DNA of 64,000 nt, taken from Oscillospiraceae bacterium (GTDB lineage Bacteria > Bacillota > Clostridia > Oscillospirales > Oscillospiraceae). The translations under genes and the position numbers were made by a program. Where the stretch lies: positions 17,022-81,021 of the forward strand of contig JAFSNA010000142.1 in the NCBI GenBank assembly GCA_017447645.1. The letters run 5' to 3'. The notes under the pieces were generated by a model, which was not told the origin of the DNA, did no database searches, and was given only the letters and a program-made list of their open reading frames with translations. Positions 31,917-39,845 of the stretch are shown one piece after another. Each line of letters opens with the position of its first letter. Position 1 is the first letter of the stretch.

Positions 31917-32843
31917 ATGGTCAAGCTCGATGCGATCCAGAAAAGACTGATCTCGGAGATCGCCGATCTCCACTCCGTCCCGGCGGGAGCCTACAACTTC
32001 CGTGCAAACAGCAAGCTCGCGGGACGCAACACCACGGCCAACATCGACATCGTCTCCAAAGACGACGGCAGCGGTATCATCATCCGCATCAAGCCCGGCA
32101 CGAAGAACGAAAGCGTGCATATCCCCGTCGTCATATCCGAGAGCGGCATCAAAGAGACGGTATACAACGATTTCTACATCGGCGCGGAGGCCGACGTCGT
32201 GATCGTCGCGGGCTGCGGCATCGACAACTGCGGCGGTCAGGACAGCGAGCACGACGGCGTGCACCGCTTTTTCGTCGAACGCGGAGCGAAGGTCCGCTAT
32301 GTGGAGAAGCACTACGGCTCCGGCGACGGGAACGGCAAGCGCATCCTCAACCCCGTGACCGAGTGCTATATGGACGAGGACAGCTCCATGGAAATGGAAA
32401 TGGAGCAGATCAAGGGCGTCGATTCCACCGAGCGCAGCACGATCGCCGAGCTCAAGGCCGGCGCGCGTCTCGTCGTCAAGGAGCGTCTGATGACTCACGG
32501 CAGTCAGAACGCCGTCAGCACCTATCAGGTGAATCTGAACGGCGCCGGCGCGACGGCGGACGTGGTCTCCCGCTCGGTCGCGCGCAACGACTCGTCGCAG
32601 ACCTTCAACGCCCGCATCACCGGCAACGCCCCCTGCAGCGGTCATACCGAATGCGACTCGATCATCATGGACCGCGGCCGCATCCTGGCCATCCCCTCGC
32701 TGGAGGCCAACGACGTGGACGCGATGCTCGTGCATGAGGCCGCGATCGGCAAGATCGCGGGCGATCAGCTGATCAAGCTCATGACGCTCGGCCTGACCGA
32801 GGCGGAGGCGGAGGAGCAGATCATCAACGGATTTTTGAGATAA
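31917..32843 (+). CDS. sufB: SufB/SufD-like Fe-S scaffold protein (short form)
   Basis: The 308-residue protein matches the SufB/D beta-helix core with GCGIDNCGGQDSEHDGVHRFFV, a mid-region rich in E-x-E repeats (SSMEMEMEQIKGVDS), and C-terminal CSGHTECDSIIMDRGR with EANDVDAMLVHEAAIGKI. The length is well below the roughly 470 residues of standard SufB and there is no SufD, SufS or SufU gene beside it. This is the two-gene architecture proposed for ancestral SmsCB systems. RBS AAGGAGG. It probably builds Fe-S clusters with the SufC-like ATPase; the sulfur donor must be elsewhere. Confidence 0.85.
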   Translation: MVKLDAIQKRLISEIADLHSVPAGAYNFRANSKLAGRNTTANIDIVSKDDGSGIIIRIKPGTKNESVHIPVVISESGIKETVYNDFYIGAEADVVIVAGCGIDNCGGQDSEHDGVHRFFVERGAKVRYVEKHYGSGDGNGKRILNPVTECYMDEDSSMEMEMEQIKGVDSTERSTIAELKAGARLVVKERLMTHGSQNAVSTYQVNLNGAGATADVVSRSVARNDSSQTFNARITGNAPCSGHTECDSIIMDRGRILAIPSLEANDVDAMLVHEAAIGKIAGDQLIKLMTLGLTEAEAEEQIINGFLR

Positions 32844-32856
32844 GGAGATCGTCAAT

Positions 32857-33102
32857 ATGTTTCTGAAAATCACGAAGCTCGTCGGGAAGCCCGTCTGCGT
32901 CGCGCTCTGGGCCGCCTTTGCGGCGCTCGCGGCCAAAAAGAAGCCCCTGCCGCTCGTCCTGCTCTTTGCGACGCACCTGGTCGAGACGCTCACCGTCGGC
33001 CGCAAGGTCGCAAAGGAGCACTCCGTCGGCGTGCTCGAGTGGATCGCGAACTGCCTTTCTTTCGGCTTCACCTGGTGGCTGCCGATCAAAGAGGACCAAT
33101 AA
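32857..33102 (+). CDS. Small membrane protein in the suf-like operon
   Basis: The 81-residue protein is preceded by AAGGAGAT and lies 13 bp after the SufB-like gene. It has two hydrophobic stretches (about 10-45 and 60-76) and a basic link (LAAKKKPLP). No family is recognised. The position before the operon terminator makes it a real last gene. A link to Fe-S assembly is only positional. Confidence 0.65.
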   Translation: MFLKITKLVGKPVCVALWAAFAALAAKKKPLPLVLLFATHLVETLTVGRKVAKEHSVGVLEWIANCLSFGFTWWLPIKEDQ

Positions 33103-33104
33103 GA

Positions 33105-33135
33105 AAAAGCCGTGTGCCAAGCGCACACGGCTTTT
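33105..33135. terminator. Intrinsic terminator of the suf-like operon
   Basis: A perfect 13-bp stem (AAAAGCCGTGTGC/GCACACGGCTTTT) with a 5-base loop and T-rich tail on the plus strand; the complementary A/T layout also suits the convergent msrC gene. Confidence 0.92.
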
Positions 33136-33148
33136 GTTTTTTGTGTTT

Positions 33149-33607
33149 TTATCGGAACAAGTGCTTTTCCAGCACGGCGCAGAGCTTTTCAAGCCCTTCG
33201 CGGTCCTCCTCGGAAAAGCGCGCCTCGACGGGGCTGTCGATGTCCAGCACGCCGATCACCTCTCCGCCGCCGTGCAGCGGCACCACGATCTCGGAGCGCG
33301 AGGCGCAGTCGCAGGCGATATGTCCCGGGAAAAGGTGCACGTCCGGCACAAGCTGCGTGCGGTTCTCCTTTGCCGCCGTGCCGCAGACGCCGCGGCCCCA
33401 CGGGATCTCGATGCAGGCGGGCCGCCCCTGGAAGGGGCCGAGCACGAGCTTCTCTCCCTCTGCGAGATAAAAGCCCGCCCAATTGAGCTCGTCGAGCGTC
33501 GTGTAGATCAGCGCGGAGACGTTGGCGAGATTGGCGACGAGATGCGGCACGCCGTCGATCAGGCCCTCGGCCTGGGCGATCAGCGCGGGATAGTCGGTCT
33601 TTTTCAT
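33149..33607 (-). CDS. msrC: Free methionine-(R)-sulfoxide reductase (GAF type)
   Basis: The 152-residue protein is a single GAF domain with the fRMsr signature: LNWAGFYLAEGEKLVLGPFQG, PACIEIPWGRGVCGTAA, VHLFPGHIACDCASRSEIVVPL and GVLDIDSP. The family cysteines are present in PACIEI, GVCGTAA and IACD. It reduces free Met-R-sulfoxide using thioredoxin. It is monocistronic, with RBS AAGGGG, and cytoplasmic. Confidence 0.93.
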   Translation of the reverse strand: MKKTDYPALIAQAEGLIDGVPHLVANLANVSALIYTTLDELNWAGFYLAEGEKLVLGPFQGRPACIEIPWGRGVCGTAAKENRTQLVPDVHLFPGHIACDCASRSEIVVPLHGGGEVIGVLDIDSPVEARFSEEDREGLEKLCAVLEKHLFR

Positions 33608-33734
33608 GGATGCAGCGCCCCTTTCTTTTCATGATGATAGCCCATCCTTCGGCGCTTGTCAAATCTCTTTCGCCGTGCTTTAAGTCGGATATCACCGCAA
33701 GGGAGGCGCGGCGACCGGCGATTTTGTTCTCCGG

Positions 33735-33881
33735 GTGCCGGTCGGACTCGCGGCCGGGCTGTGTTTTGGTTTCGTGATCGGCGCGCAGCGGAAGAAGGAT
33801 CCCCCTGTTCCCGCCGATGACGCCGATACGAAGGAGCCCGATGATCCGGAGAAGGAAAAACAACAGCGCCCGTCATTTTGA
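33735..33881 (+). CDS. Possible 48-residue glycine-zipper membrane protein
   Basis: From GTG 33735 the frame encodes one Gly-rich helix (VGLAAGLCFGFVIGAQRKK) and a charged tail rich in Asp, Pro and Lys ending at TGA 33879-33881. The nearest AGGGAGG is about 30 bp upstream, which is too far for a normal site, and the frame is open further back only to a TAA at about 33681. It may be a real small membrane protein, or the remnant of a longer one. It fills most of the 358-bp gap between msrC and the moxR-type operon. Confidence 0.35.
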   Translation: MPVGLAAGLCFGFVIGAQRKKDPPVPADDADTKEPDDPEKEKQQRPSF

Positions 33882-33898
33882 AGACGGGTGCTGTTGTT
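33859..33898. terminator. 16-bp hairpin before the moxR-type promoter
   Basis: AACAACAGC-G-CCCGTC pairs with GACGGG-T-GCTGTTGTT around an 8-base loop. The T-run leaves on the minus strand only (TTTTTCC). The right arm touches the -35 box of the next promoter. It could end the small frame at 33735-33881. Confidence 0.55.
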
Positions 33899-33925
33899 GA
33901 CATGGCAGAGCCGGTATTTTATAAT
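33897..33925 (+). promoter_or_regulatory. Full-consensus promoter of the moxR-DUF58 operon
   Basis: TTGACA (33897-33902), exactly 17 bp, TATAAT (33920-33925): a perfect sigma-A promoter in both hexamers and spacing. Confidence 0.9.
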
Positions 33926-33965
33926 TACCGGGAACGAACACCCAACGCTAAAGGGAGATGCATAT

Positions 33966-34907
33966 ATGAATACGGAAGCTTTCGTCAAGTTCAAAAACGA
34001 TATCGTGTAAAACTGCAGCCGCATTATCGTCGGCAAGGATGAGGTCATTGAACAGCTGGCCGTCTGTCTGATCGCCTCCGGTCATGTCCTGCTCGAGGAC
34101 GTGCCCGGCACCGGCAAGACGATGCTGCTGCGTGCGTTTGCCCGCAGCATCGGGGGCGATTTCAAGCGCATCCAGTTCACGCCCGATCTTCTTCCCTCGG
34201 ACCTGACGGGCATCAACTTCTTCAACCAGAAGACCAGTGAATTCGAGTTCAGGCCCGGCCCGCTCTTCTCCCAGATCATCCTGGCGGACGAAATAAACCG
34301 CGCGACGCCGCGCAGCCAGTCCGCCCTGCTGGAGGTCATGGAGGAAAAGCAGATCTCCGTTGACGGCACCAGCTACAGGATGACCGAGCCCTATATGGTC
34401 ATGGCCACGCAGAACCCCATCGAGTCTTACGGTACTTTCCCGCTGCCCGAGGCGCAGATGGACCGTTTCTTCATGCGTCTCAAGCTCGGATATATGAGCC
34501 GCGAACAGGAGATCTCGGTCCTGCGCCGTCCCGACTCGAAGCAGCTGCTGGAGGAGCTCTCCCCCGTCGTCAGCGCCGAAGAGATCGCTTCTCTGCGTTC
34601 TCTCTTTCCCGAAGTCCGCGTCAGCGATGATGTCGCAGGCTATATCATGGACATCGTCGAGCATAGCCGCTCGAACGAAAAGATCGCCAATGGCGTCTCC
34701 ACGCGCGGGACGCTTGCGCTCTATCGCGCGAGTCAGATCTACGCCGCGATGCAGGGGCGCGACTATGTCATCCCCGAGGACGTCAGGAAAGAAGCCCTCT
34801 GCGTTCTTCCGCACCGCATCATCCTCATCAGCAGCAGTCATAACGACAATACGCGGTTTCTTGCCAGCCTGATCGAAGAGATCGAAGTGCCGCTCGAAAA
34901 AGTATGA
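33966..34907 (+). pseudogene. MoxR-family AAA+ ATPase with in-frame stop at codon 15
   Basis: ATG 33966 has a good AAAGGGAG site and begins MNTEAFVKFKNDIV, but the 15th codon is TAA (34008-34010), after which the same frame continues NCSRIIVGKDEVIEQLAVCL through the whole MoxR protein. A Glu codon (GAA) is likely at that place in relatives. The remainder is intact: Walker A PGTGKTML, Walker B PLFSQIILADEINRA, ATQNPIES sensor region and a lid domain. A start at GTG 34101 would leave 268 residues but begin at the P-loop and lose the first 45 residues. MoxR ATPases act as chaperones for DUF58/VWA partners. Either a disabled gene, a strain polymorphism or a base-call error. Confidence 0.85.
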
Positions 34908-35947
34908 TCACCCTGATTTTATTTCTTCTCGTCATCATCCTCCTCGTGATCGAGGCCTTTAGTCTCTGGGGCGGTTCGCGCCGTCTGGAGGTCGAGTTCG
35001 ACCTGGATACGACGCTCGTCGAGCCGGGCGAGGTCGCGACGCTGTACTATACCGTCCGAAACCCGCAGCTTCTGCCGTTGCTGTATGTGGGCTTCACACT
35101 TTACTTTGATCCGAACGTAAAGATTTGCGAGAGCAAAGAATTCCGTCGGCTGCATGTCGGCGGCGACCATTCCGGCACGAGTGTGGAGCATCACTTTTTC
35201 CTGCTGGGGCATAGCAGGTTCAGCGGGAAGCTGCACTTTTCGCTGGACAAACGCGGCCTGCATGATCTCGGCCGCTACTATTTGGAGACGGGCGATTTCT
35301 TCGGCCTGTATCCGATCATCCGCACAGATGCGGTCTGCAAGAAGGTCGTCTGCACCTCCGAAAAGAGTCAGGGGAACGAGCTTGACGTTCTCGGCGGAGA
35401 GATCGGCGACATGTCCGTGCGGCGTTTTCTCATCGACGACCCGACGATCCTCCTCGGTTATCGCGACTATACCGGACGCGAGCCGATGAAGCAGATTTCC
35501 TGGAATCAGACCGCAAAGGTCGGCAGGCTGATGGTGCGCCAGAACGACTTTACCACCGACCGCGTCGCCGTCGTGATGGTGGATATGGACAGCTCGCAGC
35601 GTTCTCTGCTGGAGCAATGCCTCAAGCTTGTCCGTTCCGTCTGCGAGCTGCTTGAGGAGGCGAAGATCCCCTATGAGCTGATGTCGAACGGCGATCTGCT
35701 GTCGATCCCCGAGGGGATCGGAAGGGCGCATCTGTTCTATATCCTGCGCAGGCTGGGACTGTCTAGGCTCGCCGGCTACACGACTTTTGAAAACCTCGTC
35801 GAGCGCTGTGTGCGCCGCAGGCGCAGCAACTGCAGTTATATCGTCATCACGCCGTCCGTCGGGCCGAAAGATCGGGCCCTGATTGACTATCTCGGCGGTC
35901 ATATAGACAGCCGCCCCATCGTGATCGTCCCCGGCACGGAAGCCTGA
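34904..35947 (+). CDS. DUF58 protein, MoxR partner
   Basis: The 347-residue protein has one short N-terminal hydrophobic helix (LILFLLVIILLVIEAFSL), a beta-sandwich region, and the DUF58 hallmark at about 185-205 (GYRDYTGREPMKQISWNQTAK). A VWA-like C-terminal half follows with VVMVDMDSSQRSLLE. Its ATG overlaps the moxR stop (GTATGA), so its translation may depend on ribosomes finishing moxR, which makes the upstream stop codon relevant. DUF58 proteins work with MoxR and transglutaminase-type membrane proteins in envelope processes. Confidence 0.9.
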   Translation: MITLILFLLVIILLVIEAFSLWGGSRRLEVEFDLDTTLVEPGEVATLYYTVRNPQLLPLLYVGFTLYFDPNVKICESKEFRRLHVGGDHSGTSVEHHFFLLGHSRFSGKLHFSLDKRGLHDLGRYYLETGDFFGLYPIIRTDAVCKKVVCTSEKSQGNELDVLGGEIGDMSVRRFLIDDPTILLGYRDYTGREPMKQISWNQTAKVGRLMVRQNDFTTDRVAVVMVDMDSSQRSLLEQCLKLVRSVCELLEEAKIPYELMSNGDLLSIPEGIGRAHLFYILRRLGLSRLAGYTTFENLVERCVRRRRSNCSYIVITPSVGPKDRALIDYLGGHIDSRPIVIVPGTEA

Positions 35948-36009
35948 CTTCCCGGCCGGAAACCGTAATCCACCGCTCTGCACCCGTTCAGACGGGAAAG
36001 GAGGCGAGA

Positions 36010-37329
36010 ATGATTTCCAAATCGATCAGTGTATCAAGGCAGTACGCACCGCTGCGCGTATGCGCGGATATCTGTTTTTATTTCTTTGCGGTCTCCCTGT
36101 TTTCCTTTTCCGTACTATACACCGTTTCGGACGAGACGGGAGTGCATGGGGTCGTAACCAACCTGATCGAGCCCTGGTCGCTGCAGCTGGCGGTCTTTGT
36201 CGCCGTGTGCTTTGTCCTCGGGCTGCTCATTACGCATATCGACAGCGCCGCTCTGCGCTTTGTTCTGTCGCTGCTGCCTGGGCTGACCTTCCTCATGAGC
36301 CCGTTCCAGCCGATCATGCTGTTCCATGCCGCGCCCTGGATCTACTACATCATCGTGATGACGATCGGGAATTCTGAAGTGCATCTCGACGTATACCGCC
36401 GGCGCGCCGGCGTGATGCTCTTCGTGACGCTGATTCTTGCGCTTTGTCTGATCATTTTCCACTTCGGCACCGACGCCTGGTATTATGCCAAGCTTTTCGG
36501 CGGCGAGGTATACGGACTGCTCTTCTTTGTTCTCTGCGTGCTTTCTCTTCGCGGGATGTGTGCCAGCCTCGGCGCGCCGAAGAAGATGAAGCTGCTGGAC
36601 ACCGCTTATGTCGTCGCGCTGCCTGCGCTGCTCCTTTCCGTTATCTTCCTTCTGCGCAGCATGGTCCCCATGGTCACCTTTCTCTTCTCTCTGCTCTCGC
36701 GCTTTCTGATCCTGCTCAGCCGGATCTTCCCGCACAAGGAGATGCCGGATCTCTTCCATCAGTCGGAAGAGGCCGACGTCAATAAAAACGTCCAGGAAGA
36801 GCCCCTTCTTATTCCTCCCGCCGGCGACCATAGTCCGGGAGAAGAGATGATGAGCGGCGAAGACCCGCATTTCCGGATCTCTCCTCAGATCGCCTTCCTT
36901 CTCATGATCGTCTTTCTGGCCGCGGTCCTGGTCTTTATCGCGATCTGGCTGATCCACAGGAAGCAGAAGCGTTCCGACAAACCCAGGCTCGCGCGTGAGA
37001 GCATCGAGCGGACGCCGTTTGAAACGCTGCTGCGCCGCAGCTTCGGCGATTCCGTCCTCCCCGCCAACGTCAGACAGATCCGTAAGATCTACCGATCCTA
37101 CCTCGGTCACATCCGCTCTCTCCGGATGCGGATCTCCCCCTCCGACACCTCGGAGGACGTGCTTGCTTTTTCCACGAAGTATCTGGACATGCCGGAGAAC
37201 AAACAGCTGCGCGAGCTGTATATCGCCGCGCGATACGGCGACCCGAAGGCCGTCTCCGCCAAGAACGTGGGCGAGGCCAGGCACTGTCTGGGCGTGATCG
37301 AGGCGGCGAAGAGCCGCATGGCGGACTGA
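36010..37329 (+). CDS. Polytopic membrane protein of the MoxR-DUF58 operon
   Basis: The 439-residue protein has about seven helices in the first 240 residues, an acidic loop (about 255-290), one more helix at about 297-318 (AFLLMIVFLAAVLVFIAIWL) and a cytoplasmic C-terminal domain of about 110 residues rich in Arg (RTPFETLLRRSFGDSV, RKIYRSYLGHIRS). The layout resembles the TGase/DUF4129-type third component of MoxR-DUF58 operons, but no transglutaminase triad is present. RBS AAAGGAGG. Function unknown. Confidence 0.82.
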   Translation: MISKSISVSRQYAPLRVCADICFYFFAVSLFSFSVLYTVSDETGVHGVVTNLIEPWSLQLAVFVAVCFVLGLLITHIDSAALRFVLSLLPGLTFLMSPFQPIMLFHAAPWIYYIIVMTIGNSEVHLDVYRRRAGVMLFVTLILALCLIIFHFGTDAWYYAKLFGGEVYGLLFFVLCVLSLRGMCASLGAPKKMKLLDTAYVVALPALLLSVIFLLRSMVPMVTFLFSLLSRFLILLSRIFPHKEMPDLFHQSEEADVNKNVQEEPLLIPPAGDHSPGEEMMSGEDPHFRISPQIAFLLMIVFLAAVLVFIAIWLIHRKQKRSDKPRLARESIERTPFETLLRRSFGDSVLPANVRQIRKIYRSYLGHIRSLRMRISPSDTSEDVLAFSTKYLDMPENKQLRELYIAARYGDPKAVSAKNVGEARHCLGVIEAAKSRMAD

Positions 37330-37346
37330 CGAAACAGAAAACACGC

Positions 37347-37383
37347 AAAAAGGCTGCTGCAAGGGCTTTGCAGCAGCCTTTTT
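37347..37383. terminator. Bidirectional terminator
   Basis: AAAAAGGCTGCTGCAA and its complement form a 16-bp perfect stem with a 4-5-base loop; T-runs leave on both strands. It lies between the convergent MoxR-operon and MFS-spermidine synthase genes. Confidence 0.93.
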
Positions 37384-37397
37384 GTATGGAACATCGT

Positions 37398-38993
37398 TCA
37401 GGCAAAGCTTTCGATCAGTCCTTTGACGCCTTTGCGCGAATAGATTTCGCGCAGCCATTGCAGCTCGTCCGCGATCAGCGCGTCGATCGCCCGCATGCCG
37501 AGCAGCTCGACCGGCGCGCGGTCGTCGGTGAGGATATGCTCTCCGCCGTTTACGGTCTCGAGCCGGGCGTGAACGGTCCGCATCAGGTTTTGCAGCTCGC
37601 CGCGCCCCAGCTTTTCCGTCCCGGCAGCCAGGCGCTCGGCGATATCGCCCTCCATGCAGGCAAAGAGCTCCCGATTCGTATTGCCGGCGACGTCTACGGT
37701 CGAGACGGAGGGGAAGACCGCGGCGATCGTGTCGCACAGCGCCTCGTTGATGCTCCCCTCGCCGTCGGAGTGCATGTTCATGTTCACGGCCATCACGCCG
37801 CCGGGCTCAAGGTGATCGCGCACCATCGTGAAAAACTCGACCGAGGACATCTGAAAAGGGATCGTGATGTCCTGATAAGCGTCAACAAGGATCACATCGT
37901 ATTTTTCACCGACGGCCTGCAGAAAGGCGCGGCCGTCGTATTCGGTGACCTTCACCTCGTCCGGCATGGCAAAATAGCGCACGGCCAATTCGGTGATCTT
38001 CCCGTCGATCTCCACGCCCTCGACCGTGCAGCCGGGAAAATAGTTCAGGCACTGTCTGGCGTAGGTACCCGTCCCGTTGCCGAGGATGAGCACGCGCGGG
38101 GCCTCCCTGCCGCAGATCACGGGCGCGGCGAGCGCATAGTCGTAATACATGCCTGTGAGGCCGCCGTCCTTCATCATCACCGACTGGACGCCGAAGAGCA
38201 CGTTGGTCGCCAGCACGACGCTGTGCTCGTCCTCCCTGACCTGCAGATAGTTGTACACCGACTCGCCCTCATAGCGCAGCTCCTTCTCCCAGAAGGCGAA
38301 GGAATCGCTGCGGCCGAAGATCGCGCAGAGGATGTAGAGCACGACCGCGATCACGGACGCGCGCAGGCCCTTTTTCGAGCTGAAGAAAAACACAAGGGCA
38401 ATCACGAGAAGGATCCCGGAGAAGATCAGAAAGGTGACGGAGGTGCCGACCGCCGGGATCGTCACGAAGGTCGGCAGGAAGGTGCCGAGGATGCTGCCGA
38501 CCGTGTTGCAGGCGCCGAGACGCCCCACCGTACGGCCGCCCTCGTCCAGGCTCTCGGTCGCGGCCTTGACGAGCGAGGGCGTGACCGTGCCGAGCAGGAA
38601 AAGAGGATAGACGAACAGCAGCATACAGGAGAGGAAGGCCGCTGCGGCCAGATAATTCGTGCTGATCGTGAAGATCAGCAGGCCCGATACACCGAGGATC
38701 ACATACTTCCCCAGCACGGGGATGGCCGCGATCCAGATCGCCGCGATCAGGATGCGGCGATAAAGCGGCGCGGGATCGGGATTCTTGTCCGCGGCACGTC
38801 CGCCGTAGAGGTTGCCCAGTGCCATCGCGATCATGATCGCGCCGATGATGATCGTCCAGACGATCTGCGAAGAGCTGAAATACGGAGCGAGCAGGCGGCT
38901 CGCCCCGAGCTCGACCGCCATGACGGACACGCCGGCGAAAAACTCGGTCAGATATAAGAAAAGCTTGCTTTTCAGGATGGGGTATTCTTTCAT
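37398..38993 (-). CDS. Fused MFS-like membrane / spermidine synthase-like protein
   Basis: The 531-residue protein from ATG 38993 (GGGAGTGAGG upstream) has about seven helices (1-260), beginning YLTEFFAGVSVMAVELGASRLLAPYF, the typical opening of fused MFS/spermidine synthases. A Rossmann methyltransferase-like domain follows (about 270-500): VLILGNGTGTYARQCL, VEGVEIDGKI and DVILVDAYQ. The aminopropyl-acceptor Asp of true spermidine synthase is in the DAYQ motif, but many such fusions do not make spermidine. Substrate open. Transcribed alone from a promoter diverging from the macro-domain gene. Confidence 0.88.
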   Translation of the reverse strand: MKEYPILKSKLFLYLTEFFAGVSVMAVELGASRLLAPYFSSSQIVWTIIIGAIMIAMALGNLYGGRAADKNPDPAPLYRRILIAAIWIAAIPVLGKYVILGVSGLLIFTISTNYLAAAAFLSCMLLFVYPLFLLGTVTPSLVKAATESLDEGGRTVGRLGACNTVGSILGTFLPTFVTIPAVGTSVTFLIFSGILLVIALVFFFSSKKGLRASVIAVVLYILCAIFGRSDSFAFWEKELRYEGESVYNYLQVREDEHSVVLATNVLFGVQSVMMKDGGLTGMYYDYALAAPVICGREAPRVLILGNGTGTYARQCLNYFPGCTVEGVEIDGKITELAVRYFAMPDEVKVTEYDGRAFLQAVGEKYDVILVDAYQDITIPFQMSSVEFFTMVRDHLEPGGVMAVNMNMHSDGEGSINEALCDTIAAVFPSVSTVDVAGNTNRELFACMEGDIAERLAAGTEKLGRGELQNLMRTVHARLETVNGGEHILTDDRAPVELLGMRAIDALIADELQWLREIYSRKGVKGLIESFA

Positions 38994-39026
38994 GCGCCTC
39001 ACTCCCGCGGATCGGATATCGAAAAA

Positions 39027-39055
39027 AGCATAGCACATTTTTCCGCTCTTGCCAA
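39027..39055 (-). promoter_or_regulatory. Promoter of the MFS-spermidine synthase gene
   Basis: TTGGCA (39050-39055), 17 bp, TATGCT (39027-39032) on the minus strand. Confidence 0.65.
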
Positions 39056-39062
39056 GTTGCGC

Positions 39063-39091
39063 TTGAAAGCCTTTCCCGCTTGAAGTAAAAT
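39063..39091 (+). promoter_or_regulatory. Promoter of the macro-domain/GPH operon
   Basis: TTGAAA (39063-39068), 17 bp, TAAAAT (39086-39091), diverging from the neighbouring promoter. Confidence 0.65.
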
Positions 39092-39121
39092 GAGAGCGAA
39101 TACAAAAACGGGGAGAGAACC

Positions 39122-39829
39122 ATGCCGTACCGCGTCACACAAGAGGATATCCTTTCCCAGAGCGTCGACGCTGCGGCAGTCAGCGTGGAGATCTCGCTGG
39201 AGGTCAGCCCCTTCTCCGTCTGCCGCGCCATCGCCGAAGCAGGCGGCGCGGCGCTGTCCGCCGCGATCCGGGAAGCGCGTTTCATACCCGTCGGCAGCGC
39301 CGTTGAGGTCGATCCCGGCCCGCTGCCCTTCCCGCATCTGTTCGCGGTGGCAGCTCCTATCTGGCTGACGGGTAAGGCCAACGAGTTCCTGGCGCTGCGC
39401 CGCGCCTATCAAAGCCTTTTTGCCGCGGCGTCGACGGCGGGCTGCCGCAGCCTTGCCCTTCCCTTCCTCTCCGCGCTGCGCTACCGTTTCCCGCGAGACG
39501 AGGCGATCAAGATCGCCTTTTCCGAAGCGGAAAAGGCCGCGCTGGACCTGGTCTTTGTCGCCGATACGCCGGAGCTGTTTGCCCTCAGCCAAAAGCCCTA
39601 CCGAAAGCCGAAGATCGTCTCCTACGTCGGCTGGTACCGCGACCATGCGCTTTTCGAGCTGGACAACGGGCTTTTCGCGCGCGTGGACATCCGGCCGGAG
39701 ATCACGGACGTGACGCCCATCCCCTATTTTGAAGCCTGCTACCGCGTGGGCAACAATCCCCTGCAGCCGCCGCTGCCCGACGCGGAGATCGCGCGCCTGC
39801 GGCGGATCTACGAAGAAAACGACTGGTAA
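39122..39829 (+). CDS. Degenerate macro-domain protein
   Basis: The 235-residue protein keeps the macro-domain frame: strand VDAAAVSVEIS, LPFPHLFAVAAPIWL, helix LRRAYQSLFAAASTAGCRSLALPFLS, and FPRDEAIKIAFSEAE. However, the NAAN ADP-ribose motif is replaced by DAAAVSV and the Gly-rich GGGVDGAI loop by FSVCRAIAEAGG. An added C-terminal region of about 65 residues (KPKIVSYVGWYRDHALFELDNG) is not part of the fold. ADP-ribose hydrolase activity is therefore doubtful. RBS GGGGAGA; the GPH transporter follows after 16 bp. Confidence 0.75.
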   Translation: MPYRVTQEDILSQSVDAAAVSVEISLEVSPFSVCRAIAEAGGAALSAAIREARFIPVGSAVEVDPGPLPFPHLFAVAAPIWLTGKANEFLALRRAYQSLFAAASTAGCRSLALPFLSALRYRFPRDEAIKIAFSEAEKAALDLVFVADTPELFALSQKPYRKPKIVSYVGWYRDHALFELDNGLFARVDIRPEITDVTPIPYFEACYRVGNNPLQPPLPDAEIARLRRIYEENDW

Positions 39830-39845
39830 AAAGGAACAAAGAGAC

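Noticed and set aside
34008-34010. Recoding (selenocysteine or pyrrolysine) of the moxR stop
   Set aside because: The codon is TAA, which is used for neither, and MoxR has no Cys or catalytic residue at that place.
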